Source of the DNA: Porifericola rhodea
Lineage (GTDB): Bacteria; Bacteroidota; Bacteroidia; Cytophagales; Cyclobacteriaceae
Direction of reading: 5' to 3'
DNA length: 64,000 bases
Assembly (NCBI RefSeq): GCF_030506305.1
Contig: NZ_CP119421.1
Coordinates: 4,666,501-4,730,500, forward strand
The position numbers were made by a program, and so were the translations under genes. Below are positions 40,333 to 46,942 of the stretch, piece by piece. Positions within the stretch are counted from its first letter, which is position 1; each line of letters starts with the position of its first letter. Below the pieces are notes generated by a model. It made no database searches. It was not told where the DNA came from and worked only from the letters and a program-made list of their open reading frames with translations.

Positions 40333-40908
40333 ATGAAAATGCTTGTATTGAGTACCCTTCTTACTCTACTCAACCTGCTTACATTTGCCAGAGACTTTGA
40401 GATAGAGTATGTAGATATTGTATATCTTGAAGATAAGCCTATCATCGCAGCCAGCCTGAATGGTAAAGTAGCATACTTTCTAGTAGACACCGGCTCTGAT
40501 ATCTCTATCATTGACGAAAACGTAGCAGAAGAATATGGTTTTCGTACTATTGTAAACAATGACCTGAACTATCAGATTGAGGGGTTACAAGGCAACAAAA
40601 AAGCACTTAAATGGGCAAAAGGTTGTGAGTTGATCATGGGAAAAGGTGAAATTAAAGCCCGATTTTTTACTTTGGATATACAGCATTTATCAAATTCTTT
40701 GAGAAAGAAAACGCATATTGAGATCCAGGGCATTATTGGCTCGGATATTATGAAAAAATATAACTTCAGGATTGACTACAAAAACCTGAAAATTGGCTAT
40801 CTCAACAAACATGTAATTGCGCATGAAAGCAATACTAATTCTAGCTTAGCCTATTATACTTTAATAAGAAAAGGATGGCAGGAAGTTTCCTCAAATCATA
40901 TTTACTGA
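40333..40908 (+). CDS. retropepsin-like aspartyl protease domain protein
   Basis: A 191-residue exported or membrane-anchored protein with a short hydrophobic N-terminus ('MKMLVLSTLLTLLNLLTFA'). The single retropepsin-like lobe has the catalytic 'AYFLVDTGSDISIIDENVA' (Asp 52) and the second signature 'IQGIIGSDIMKKYNFRIDY'. Such proteins act as dimers, as in bacterial PerP/retropepsin-like families. Its substrate is unknown. It stands alone between the response regulator and the jelly-roll protein. Confidence 0.82.
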   Translation: MKMLVLSTLLTLLNLLTFARDFEIEYVDIVYLEDKPIIAASLNGKVAYFLVDTGSDISIIDENVAEEYGFRTIVNNDLNYQIEGLQGNKKALKWAKGCELIMGKGEIKARFFTLDIQHLSNSLRKKTHIEIQGIIGSDIMKKYNFRIDYKNLKIGYLNKHVIAHESNTNSSLAYYTLIRKGWQEVSSNHIY

Positions 40909-40952
40909 TATTTTTACGCTATAGTTTATCAATTTTCTGATCTAACTCCTAA

Positions 40953-41981
40953 ATGCCCCTAGCCTACTTACAAAGAACTGTTATCTGGGTATTTTTGCTC
41001 TTCTTTTCAACCTCCTTTAGCAGCTTTGCCGCGAGCTGGGAAATGTGTTTGAAGCTAGAAGGTGAGTGGAAATTTCGTATAGGTGACAATCCAAAGTGGT
41101 CCAACCTCAGCTATAATGATAGTAACTGGGAGCGTGTGCAGGTACCAGCTGCCTGGGAAACTCAGGGTTTTCATGCCTATGATGGTTATGGGTGGTATAG
41201 GAAAACTTTCAACCTGAGTAGAGAACACGCTCAACAAAACCTTTTTTTATCCCTGGGCTATATAGATGATGTAGATGAAGTATTTATTAATGGCAAGCTG
41301 ATTGGTTTCTCCGGATCTTTCCCTCCTTACTTCCAAACCGCATATAACGCTTTTAGAAGATACCCTATTCCTAAAGAATACTTAAACCCAGAGGGTAAAA
41401 ACACAATTGCCATACGAGTTTATGATGCTCGAGTGGATGGCGGTATTATTGGCGGAGCCATTGGTTTGGTATCAAATGCGGACTACAATCGCCTTGATGT
41501 TAATTTAAGCGGTTTATGGGAATTCCGGTTGGGAGACAACTTAGACTGGCGCACATCAGAAGTAGCCTCTAAGCAGTGGGAAAGAGTAATGGCACCACTA
41601 TTTTGGGAGAAACAGGGCTTTGTTAATTATGACGGCTATGCCTGGTACCGTAAATCATTTTACCTGCCCAGTGATCTTAAAGGAGAAGACCTAGTACTAT
41701 TGCTGGGAATGATAGACGATTTTGACCAGACATATATTAATGGAGTACTGGTAGGTAGTACCGGCTTTAACGAGAACAATGAGTACATCTACAACGATAA
41801 CTTTGCCTATTCTACCATTCGTAAATATAACCTGCCCCTAGAAGCCCTTAACTTTGGTGGCTTTAACACTATCGCCATCCGCGTTTTTGACAAATATCTG
41901 GATGGAGGAATCTATAATGGTCCTTTGGGCATCATCAAACAGGGCAAGTATACAGACTTCTGGCGTCGTTGGTGGCGCTAG
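40953..41981 (+). CDS. exported protein with two tandem beta-galactosidase-type jelly-roll domains
   Basis: A 342-residue protein with a signal peptide (cleavage near 'SFSSFAAS', about residue 27) followed by two homologous modules, about 34-180 and 182-335. Each starts with 'L(E/S)G.W(K/E)FR.GDN' plus 'W.R...P..WE.QGF..YDGY.WYRK.F', and continues with 'INGKLIG' or 'INGVLVG' and 'NTIAIRV(Y/F)D'. This is the GH2 N-terminal sugar-binding (jelly-roll) domain without any TIM-barrel catalytic domain. It is likely a carbohydrate-binding or lectin-like periplasmic protein that arose by internal duplication. Confidence 0.82.
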   Translation: MPLAYLQRTVIWVFLLFFSTSFSSFAASWEMCLKLEGEWKFRIGDNPKWSNLSYNDSNWERVQVPAAWETQGFHAYDGYGWYRKTFNLSREHAQQNLFLSLGYIDDVDEVFINGKLIGFSGSFPPYFQTAYNAFRRYPIPKEYLNPEGKNTIAIRVYDARVDGGIIGGAIGLVSNADYNRLDVNLSGLWEFRLGDNLDWRTSEVASKQWERVMAPLFWEKQGFVNYDGYAWYRKSFYLPSDLKGEDLVLLLGMIDDFDQTYINGVLVGSTGFNENNEYIYNDNFAYSTIRKYNLPLEALNFGGFNTIAIRVFDKYLDGGIYNGPLGIIKQGKYTDFWRRWWR

Positions 41982-41995
41982 GGCCGCTTAACCAA

Positions 41996-42379
41996 TCATA
42001 TAGACCTTTCTACTACTTGCAGCATATTTCCTTCAGGATCATAAAAAGAACGAAGACGACCGCCTCCTATGGCATCTACTGTCTCTCCTATCCATTCTAC
42101 ATTTTGCTCCTGAAGATAAGCGATGGCATTTTCCAGGTTTTCTACCCTTAAAGCAATATGTGACCAGCCTGGCGTACAGATATTTCTTGCAGGACGAGCA
42201 GTTTCATCCTCAGGCATAATTTCTATAAGGCTATTGTCTGGCGCTTTTAAAATCCATACGGGCTTGTCTATTCTGTGGTACTTTTCGTAGCCTAACACAT
42301 CGCAATACCATTTAGCTAGTTTATCTACATCTTTTGCGGCTACTGCAGGGTGGTCCATCCCCTTTAATGCTATACTCAT
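41996..42379 (-). CDS. VOC (glyoxalase/bleomycin-resistance) superfamily protein
   Basis: A 127-residue protein of the vicinal-oxygen-chelate fold with two beta-alpha-beta-beta-beta modules: 'MDHPAVAAKDVDKLAKWYCD' with 'LIEIMPED' and 'WSHIALRVENLENAIAYLQE' with 'RSFYDPEGNMLQVVER'. Putative metal ligands are His 9, Glu in 'LIEIMP', His in 'WSHIAL' and the final Glu/Gln. The substrate is unknown. It appears to be a single gene, tail-to-tail with the jelly-roll gene (14-bp gap). Confidence 0.88.
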   Translation of the reverse strand: MSIALKGMDHPAVAAKDVDKLAKWYCDVLGYEKYHRIDKPVWILKAPDNSLIEIMPEDETARPARNICTPGWSHIALRVENLENAIAYLQEQNVEWIGETVDAIGGGRLRSFYDPEGNMLQVVERSI

Positions 42380-42704
42380 AATTTAGTTGGTTAGTTTTAA
42401 AAATGAATATAAGCATAGTCATGGTAAGAATGCGACTAATACTCAAAAACTTATAAGAGCTTAGTGGATGAGGTTACTAACAGGCAAATAGCAAATTAAG
42501 AAGTAAGCTGTAGGCTGCTGTAAGAAGAAGGACGTTGCTCTTTTAATCTTTCCGAAGGGGAAAATATAGAGTGGTTGGTCAGTTAGCGCAAGAGTAGGAG
42601 AAGAAGGTTAGGATACGTGTATCAAAATCATCTTCAAGGTTTAGGTTGCAATGGTATATAGCAGTAAAAAAAGCTTGCGAGCTAACGTCCTTTGTTTTAA
42701 ATAA
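42380..42704. other. gene-free stretch between DUF2267 and VOC genes
   Basis: About 325 bp upstream of the VOC gene and downstream of the DUF2267 gene. No protein-like ORF or clear RNA gene is visible. A weak 4-bp hairpin AGCTTGCGAGCT with a T-run on the minus strand near 42666-42683 could end the DUF2267 transcript. Confidence 0.4.
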
Positions 42705-43202
42705 CTATGAAAGCCAGATACTCGAGTCAATTATATTAGATTTAAGGGATACACCTTCAGCTTCCAGATACAATCTCAAATCGTCGGGCAAAAACCTTAA
42801 TTCCTTTTTAAGATCAACATTTGAGATATGTAAACCGATTACTTTGAAAACAGCCTTAATAGCCAGCTTAATTTCGTTTATCTCCTTGTAGTTGTTAGGG
42901 CAAAGCGCAGGTTCCAGTTTGTAAACCTCATCAATAAATTCGTTCATAGAATCTATTTTGTCAGGAATACGGTCATTTACCTGCCAGTCTTTAATGTAAA
43001 TAGCCTTAAAAGGAAGGGGTAAATAATTAAGAAACCGGATAGACTGTTCAAATGTAAGACGGTTTCGTACCGCCAACAGTACAGCATTGACCGCTTTTTC
43101 TGCACATGGCAGGTCATCAGGCCGATCCATCTGAGAGGCAACCTGTAGCACCAGCTCATCCAGATAAATCACGTGTTTGTCCAACTTATGTAGTGTTTTC
43201 AT
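42705..43202 (-). CDS. DUF2267 stress-associated protein
   Basis: A 165-residue protein matching DUF2267: 'FL/YLDELVLQVASQMDRPDD', 'AEKAVNAVLLAVRNRLTFEQ' and 'FLNYLPLPFKAIYIKDW' are the family landmarks, usually read as 'A..AV..VL..L..RL...E...L...LP...R.....GW'. The family has no known biochemistry but is often encoded near Usp, Hsp20 and other low-oxygen or general-stress genes, as here. It is divergent from the ferritin-like/Usp operon; the shared promoter region contains the Crp/Fnr-like site at 43258. Confidence 0.8.
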   Translation of the reverse strand: MKTLHKLDKHVIYLDELVLQVASQMDRPDDLPCAEKAVNAVLLAVRNRLTFEQSIRFLNYLPLPFKAIYIKDWQVNDRIPDKIDSMNEFIDEVYKLEPALCPNNYKEINEIKLAIKAVFKVIGLHISNVDLKKELRFLPDDLRLYLEAEGVSLKSNIIDSSIWLS

Positions 43203-43257
43203 ATCAGTAGAGATTTAGTTTTCACTTATAAATTACTGGTTAAGACTAAAAAATAAC

Positions 43258-43271
43258 ATGATTAAAATCAT
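43258..43271. promoter_or_regulatory. Crp/Fnr-like palindrome between DUF2267 and the ferritin-like/usp operon
   Basis: ATGATTAAAATCAT is a perfect 6-2-6 palindrome containing TGAT-N4-ATCA, eight of the ten bases of the Fnr core TTGAT-N4-ATCAA. It lies 56 bp upstream of the DUF2267 start and 85 bp upstream of the ferritin-like gene, well placed to control both. Confidence 0.5.
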
Positions 43272-43355
43272 AAAAAAAGCTGATTAAAAGAGGTATATTT
43301 ATAATATAAGCTCATTTATCTTGGTACATATTAAGATAATAAATTTTTTTCAATT

Positions 43356-43874
43356 ATGAATGCCTTCCATAATTATCATGAGCTAGCCCTAGAACAATTG
43401 AGTATAATGTACCGGTCTGAGCATCAGTACAAAACCTATCTACAGATTTACAGTCATAAGGCTAGTTCACCTCTCCTAAAGCACCTTCTTTTTGACTTAA
43501 AGCAAAGCACAAATTATAAGCTTCATTATCATCATCAGTTAATTGACTCTTTACATTATCAGGCGAGTCAGAGCGCAACAGAAGGATTAAATGGCATATA
43601 CAAAGAAGCACATCAGCTACTGGATAGGAGCCGAAGTCCTGAAATGACAGATGCAATTTTACTGCATACACTATTCTTATCTACCCACTATACGTATAGC
43701 CATTACCATATTTTGCTGCTCTACTTTAACAGCCTTAGCTGGACTAAGGAATCCAGCTATACCCGAAAAATGATTGCTGCAGAAGAGTCAATCCTTAACC
43801 AAATTAATGCACTCATCAAAGACAATTTTAATAAAGCTGCTTTGGCTCCAGAGCTAGATGCCGCACTTGTTTAA
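43356..43874 (+). CDS. degenerate DUF892/ferritin-like protein
   Basis: A 172-residue all-helical protein with the length and pattern of DUF892: 'LALEQLSIMYRSEHQYKTYL' parallels the family's first helix and 'TRKMIAAEESILNQINALI' the last. Several metal-ligand positions appear replaced, in particular the middle 'A.R.EHYEI..Y' helix, which here reads 'LFLSTHYTYSHYHILLLYF', rich in His and Tyr. It probably no longer holds a normal di-iron site. It is 17 bp upstream of the usp gene and likely cotranscribed with it. Confidence 0.6.
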   Translation: MNAFHNYHELALEQLSIMYRSEHQYKTYLQIYSHKASSPLLKHLLFDLKQSTNYKLHYHHQLIDSLHYQASQSATEGLNGIYKEAHQLLDRSRSPEMTDAILLHTLFLSTHYTYSHYHILLLYFNSLSWTKESSYTRKMIAAEESILNQINALIKDNFNKAALAPELDAALV

Positions 43875-43891
43875 ATAAATCATATACAGCC

Positions 43892-44740
43892 ATGAAAACT
43901 ATAAAGAGAGTCTTAGCCCCTACAGATTTTTCACCTATTGCCAACAACGCGCTTTTGTATGCTATAGAGCTGGCTAAAGAAATTGGTGCTAAAGTTTACG
44001 TTCTGCACTCTTACAGAGTGCCAGCTATAGCTGATACGGCTTATCCTATTGGGGGTATGTACCCTGAGGGTATGGTAGATATAGAAGATGTACGCAAAGA
44101 GGTGGGAGAAGAAATGGAAAAGCTCAAAAAAGATTACCTGTACAGCCAGTCGCTACAATATGAAACTTTGCTTAAATGTGGGTTTGCTGAAGAAAGCATT
44201 GTAGACACTGTAAAAAATGAACATATAGACCTTATTGTAATGGGAACGAGTGGAACTAATGCAATACAAGAGTTTTTAGGTAGCACTACCACTCATATTA
44301 TTAAACAGTGTGCAGTACCTACGCTGGTAATACCTGATGGGATAAACTTCGGTAAACTGGAAAGCATCGTTTTAGCTACAGACTATCAGCAGGTACACAA
44401 GCCAGAATCTTATGCAGCACTTTTGTTTATGGCCAATATCTTCCATGCAGAGGTAGATGTCTTACATGTAAGTAAAGGCGGTGCCAGACTGACTGAAGCT
44501 GAACTGGAAGCTGGTGAAGAACTGGATAGGATACTTCGTAAAACACGACACAATTATCATTACGATTTTGAAGAGGATAGTATCAATAAAGGGATTGAAA
44601 AGTTTCTGGCTAAACACAAGCCTTCTATGCTGGCCATGATTCCCAGAAAACACAGCTTCTGGGACAAACTGCTTCATGGAAGTAAAACACAGCACATGAT
44701 ATTCCACACAAAAAGACCTGTACTCATTTTAAAAGACTGA
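43892..44740 (+). CDS. tandem-domain universal stress protein
   Basis: A 282-residue protein with two UspA domains. Domain 1 starts 'KTIKRVLAPTDFSPIANNAL' and ends with an intact ATP-binding motif 'VMGTSGTNAIQEFLGSTTTH' (G-2x-G-9x-GST). Domain 2 starts 'KLESIVLATDYQQVHKPES' and ends 'MIPRKHSFWDKLLHGSKTQH', where the glycines are mostly lost, so only the first half should bind ATP. Usp proteins promote survival under starvation, anoxia or oxidative stress. It ends with a strong terminator. Confidence 0.92.
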   Translation: MKTIKRVLAPTDFSPIANNALLYAIELAKEIGAKVYVLHSYRVPAIADTAYPIGGMYPEGMVDIEDVRKEVGEEMEKLKKDYLYSQSLQYETLLKCGFAEESIVDTVKNEHIDLIVMGTSGTNAIQEFLGSTTTHIIKQCAVPTLVIPDGINFGKLESIVLATDYQQVHKPESYAALLFMANIFHAEVDVLHVSKGGARLTEAELEAGEELDRILRKTRHNYHYDFEEDSINKGIEKFLAKHKPSMLAMIPRKHSFWDKLLHGSKTQHMIFHTKRPVLILKD

Positions 44741-44760
44741 TCTTTTACTCATAGGAAAAG

Positions 44761-44788
44761 AGTGGTGCTTACTGCATCACTTTTTTTA
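44761..44788 (+). terminator. intrinsic terminator after usp
   Basis: AGTGGTGC (44761-44768), loop TTACT, GCATCACT (44774-44781) forms an 8-bp stem with one G-U pair, followed by seven T. It overlaps the stop codon of the convergent COG2187 gene and could serve both strands. Confidence 0.8.
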
Positions 44789-45814
44789 TTGCAAACTACC
44801 TCTATAATAATCTGCCAGTTTCAGGTATGAGATTGCCTCATCTTTTATTCTGGATAGCTGATCATTTCCCATAGGGCTATTAAGTCCAACAAGAGCAATC
44901 TTGGCACGTATAGCTGCACGATACATTTTAAAATAAAGTAATAAGTTTTTGTTCTCTATCTTATCTATTCCCAATTTTTTCATGTTACTTATATATTTCT
45001 CATAAAACAGCTCAGAGAAATCCACACTGCCATAATACTCTAAATCCATCATTAGAAATGCGATTTCATTTAGCAGGTCAATCTGACGAAGGTTTTCGTC
45101 AAATTCAATACAATCAAAAATGATGGGAGGCTTAGTCATAAATACATTTCGTGAATGAAGGTCACCATGTACATCTTTTACCAGTCCTTGCTTACTTCTC
45201 TGATTTAATAAATCTATATTTTCATCCAGAAACTGATCTGAACGCTTACATATACGCTGTAGAAGCTGCACGTATTCAGGCTTTAGGTGAGATCTGACTA
45301 CATGCTCCCAATTCATGATATCGTTAAAAGTTTCTTTAAGCTCCTGTATTCTCCATAGCTTTTGTACAGCAAAAGTTTGAGTATGTAGTTGTGCTACCGT
45401 ATGAGCTAATTGCGCAATATGCGTGGGCGTAAGTAAATTTTCCGTGATTAATTTGTCCATTTCCAGTACAGCATCTATACGTCGCATTCGTACTGCAAAA
45501 TCAATCAAGCTGCCTTGACTACCTCCAATAGAAATCTGCTCAGCCGTTTCCCTAACTTCGTATATACCTTCATATACATCTGGCGCAGTTCTCCGGTTGA
45601 GCAATACTTCTTGAGTACATGCTTTTTTTCTATTGTCCAGAGTAGAAAAGTCTAAAAACTCCAGTTTAATTGTCTTCTTAATTTTAAATACAGTCTCTTT
45701 AGTAAATATCAGATATGAGATATGCGTTTGTTGATAAGTGATCTCAGTCTTGTTATAATTCTTGCCATTTATAAAAGGCGAGACTTGTAAAAAACTAAAC
45801 TCTTCTTCGGTCAT
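44786..45814 (-). CDS. COG2187-type aminoglycoside-phosphotransferase-like protein
   Basis: A 342-residue protein of the protein-kinase-like (APH) fold. The catalytic loop is 'LVKDVHGDLHSRNVFMTKPP' followed by 'IIFDCIEFDENLRQIDLLNE', matching the HGDLH...D...F.E pattern of COG2187. Its substrate is unknown; it is not expected to confer aminoglycoside resistance. It overlaps the COG0645 P-loop kinase gene by 20 bp. In many bacteria the two domains form one protein; here they are separate and translationally coupled. Confidence 0.85.
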   Translation of the reverse strand: MTEEEFSFLQVSPFINGKNYNKTEITYQQTHISYLIFTKETVFKIKKTIKLEFLDFSTLDNRKKACTQEVLLNRRTAPDVYEGIYEVRETAEQISIGGSQGSLIDFAVRMRRIDAVLEMDKLITENLLTPTHIAQLAHTVAQLHTQTFAVQKLWRIQELKETFNDIMNWEHVVRSHLKPEYVQLLQRICKRSDQFLDENIDLLNQRSKQGLVKDVHGDLHSRNVFMTKPPIIFDCIEFDENLRQIDLLNEIAFLMMDLEYYGSVDFSELFYEKYISNMKKLGIDKIENKNLLLYFKMYRAAIRAKIALVGLNSPMGNDQLSRIKDEAISYLKLADYYRGSLQ

Positions 45815-46301
45815 GGCTTATATAGTTCATAGCTTCTTCAATTAATGAATCTACATCTGCAGAGGAACTATCCAAACGCAAATGCGACTGCTCTACTGGC
45901 TCATCATTTTTCTTCAGTTTATAATACACTTCTTCTCCAGCCTCAGAGTACTTTCTGGACTGCCTTACTCTCCTGAGACTGGTAGCCTCATCGGCTAGCA
46001 TTTCTATCAGAAAGAAAGCTACACCATAAGCACCTGCCATTTTTTCAGCAATTTTTATGTACTCTCTTTTTCTAAAAGTAGCATCCAGTATGAGGGACTT
46101 ACCAGATTCTAATTGCTTTCGGGCATAGTCAAACATTTGTTCATATACTTTTTGGGTGTCTTTCTCGCTATATCTACCACGAAGCTTCATCTCATCTCTT
46201 AGCTTATCAGTGTTTATATAATATAAATCAAGCTTGCTGGCTAGGCGTTCTCCAAAGTATGACTTTCCACTACCCGGGAGACCATAAATTAGTATAAGCA
46301 T
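45795..46301 (-). CDS. COG0645 P-loop kinase-like ATPase
   Basis: A 168-residue P-loop protein. Walker A is 'MLILIYGLPGSGKSYFGERL' (residues 7-14); 'SLILDATFRKREYIKIAEKM' resembles the D-A-T-F motif of the AAA_33/zeta-toxin-like kinases; 'SLRRVRQSRKYSEAGEEVY' holds the lid arginines. It would phosphorylate a small molecule or act with the adjacent APH-like protein. It is the first gene of the pair and is divergent from hsp20, with a Crp/Fnr-like site in between. Confidence 0.85.
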   Translation of the reverse strand: MLILIYGLPGSGKSYFGERLASKLDLYYINTDKLRDEMKLRGRYSEKDTQKVYEQMFDYARKQLESGKSLILDATFRKREYIKIAEKMAGAYGVAFFLIEMLADEATSLRRVRQSRKYSEAGEEVYYKLKKNDEPVEQSHLRLDSSSADVDSLIEEAMNYISHDRRRV

Positions 46302-46348
46302 ATAACTAGGTTTTACTACAATGCTACAAGACTAAGCTGATGAAAAAC

Positions 46349-46362
46349 ATGACAATTATCAA
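46349..46362. promoter_or_regulatory. Crp/Fnr-like site between COG0645 gene and hsp20
   Basis: ATGACAATTATCAA contains TGAC-N4-ATCA. It lies 48 bp upstream of the COG0645 kinase and 74 bp upstream of hsp20, so it could serve both divergent promoters. It shares the TGA[C/T]-N4-ATCA form of the sites at 31157 and 43258. Confidence 0.4.
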
Positions 46363-46435
46363 ATTTCAGACTGAGCTAAATCATTAATATTTAGGGAAAT
46401 AGTTGCTTAATTCAGATAAACAAATTAATACCAAA

Positions 46436-46882
46436 ATGAGAGCACATATTCTTCACAACGGACTGCACAGAATAGGAGATCGCCCCTCTCGTATTCTTGA
46501 TAACGAAAGGTTTTTGTCTAGAGACCCTTTTGATGAGTCATGGATGACCAAGACATCTACAGCAGCAGCAAATGTAAAAGCTGATAAGGAGTTTTATGAT
46601 CTGGAAATAGCGCTTCCTGGCTTCACAAAAGACCAGGTCAGGTTAGAAGTAAACCAGCAAAACCTAAGTATAATAGCAGAGAAAAAAGATACGCATTTTA
46701 GCGTAGATGAACCTCAGTATATTCGCAGAGAATATAGCACGCAAGCACTCTACAGAAGTTTTGATTTACCTGATCATATACAAACAGAAGAAATTGAAGC
46801 GTGCCTGGAAGATGGATTACTTAAAATTAAACTGCCTCACTCCAGAAAGCTTCAGAAGGCAAAAAAAATAGAAGTGTTGTAG
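46436..46882 (+). CDS. Hsp20/alpha-crystallin small heat-shock protein
   Basis: A 148-residue small heat-shock chaperone. The frame opens at a TTG (46403), but the ATG at 46436 is the likely start. The alpha-crystallin domain runs from 'VKADKEFYDLEIALPGFTKD' to 'EACLEDGLLKIKLPHSRK', with the 'A.LEDGLL.I.LP' motif intact and a C-terminal 'KKIEVL' carrying the I-x-V oligomerisation tail. It holds unfolding proteins under heat or oxidative stress and belongs to the stress-gene block here. Confidence 0.93.
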   Translation: MRAHILHNGLHRIGDRPSRILDNERFLSRDPFDESWMTKTSTAAANVKADKEFYDLEIALPGFTKDQVRLEVNQQNLSIIAEKKDTHFSVDEPQYIRREYSTQALYRSFDLPDHIQTEEIEACLEDGLLKIKLPHSRKLQKAKKIEVL

Positions 46883-46913
46883 CATACATATTCTATGATG
46901 ACATGTACAATTA

Positions 46914-46942
46914 AACTGGTGGATATTATTTACCCACCAGTT
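46914..46942. terminator. inverted repeat between hsp20 and the histidine kinase
   Basis: AACTGGTGG (46914-46922) pairs with CCACCAGTT (46934-46942) in a perfect 9-bp stem with an 11-nt loop. It lies where two convergent genes end, including the stop codon of the kinase. No T-run follows on either strand, so its action as a terminator is uncertain. Confidence 0.4.

Noticed and set aside
42646-42891. 81-residue plus-strand ORF overlapping the DUF2267 gene
   Set aside because: The DUF2267 frame matches a known family and includes most of the overlap; the plus-strand product has no recognisable pattern.
44786-45814. Aminoglycoside resistance gene
   Set aside because: The APH-like fold belongs to COG2187, paired with a COG0645 kinase in a stress block; there is no sign of a resistance phosphotransferase.
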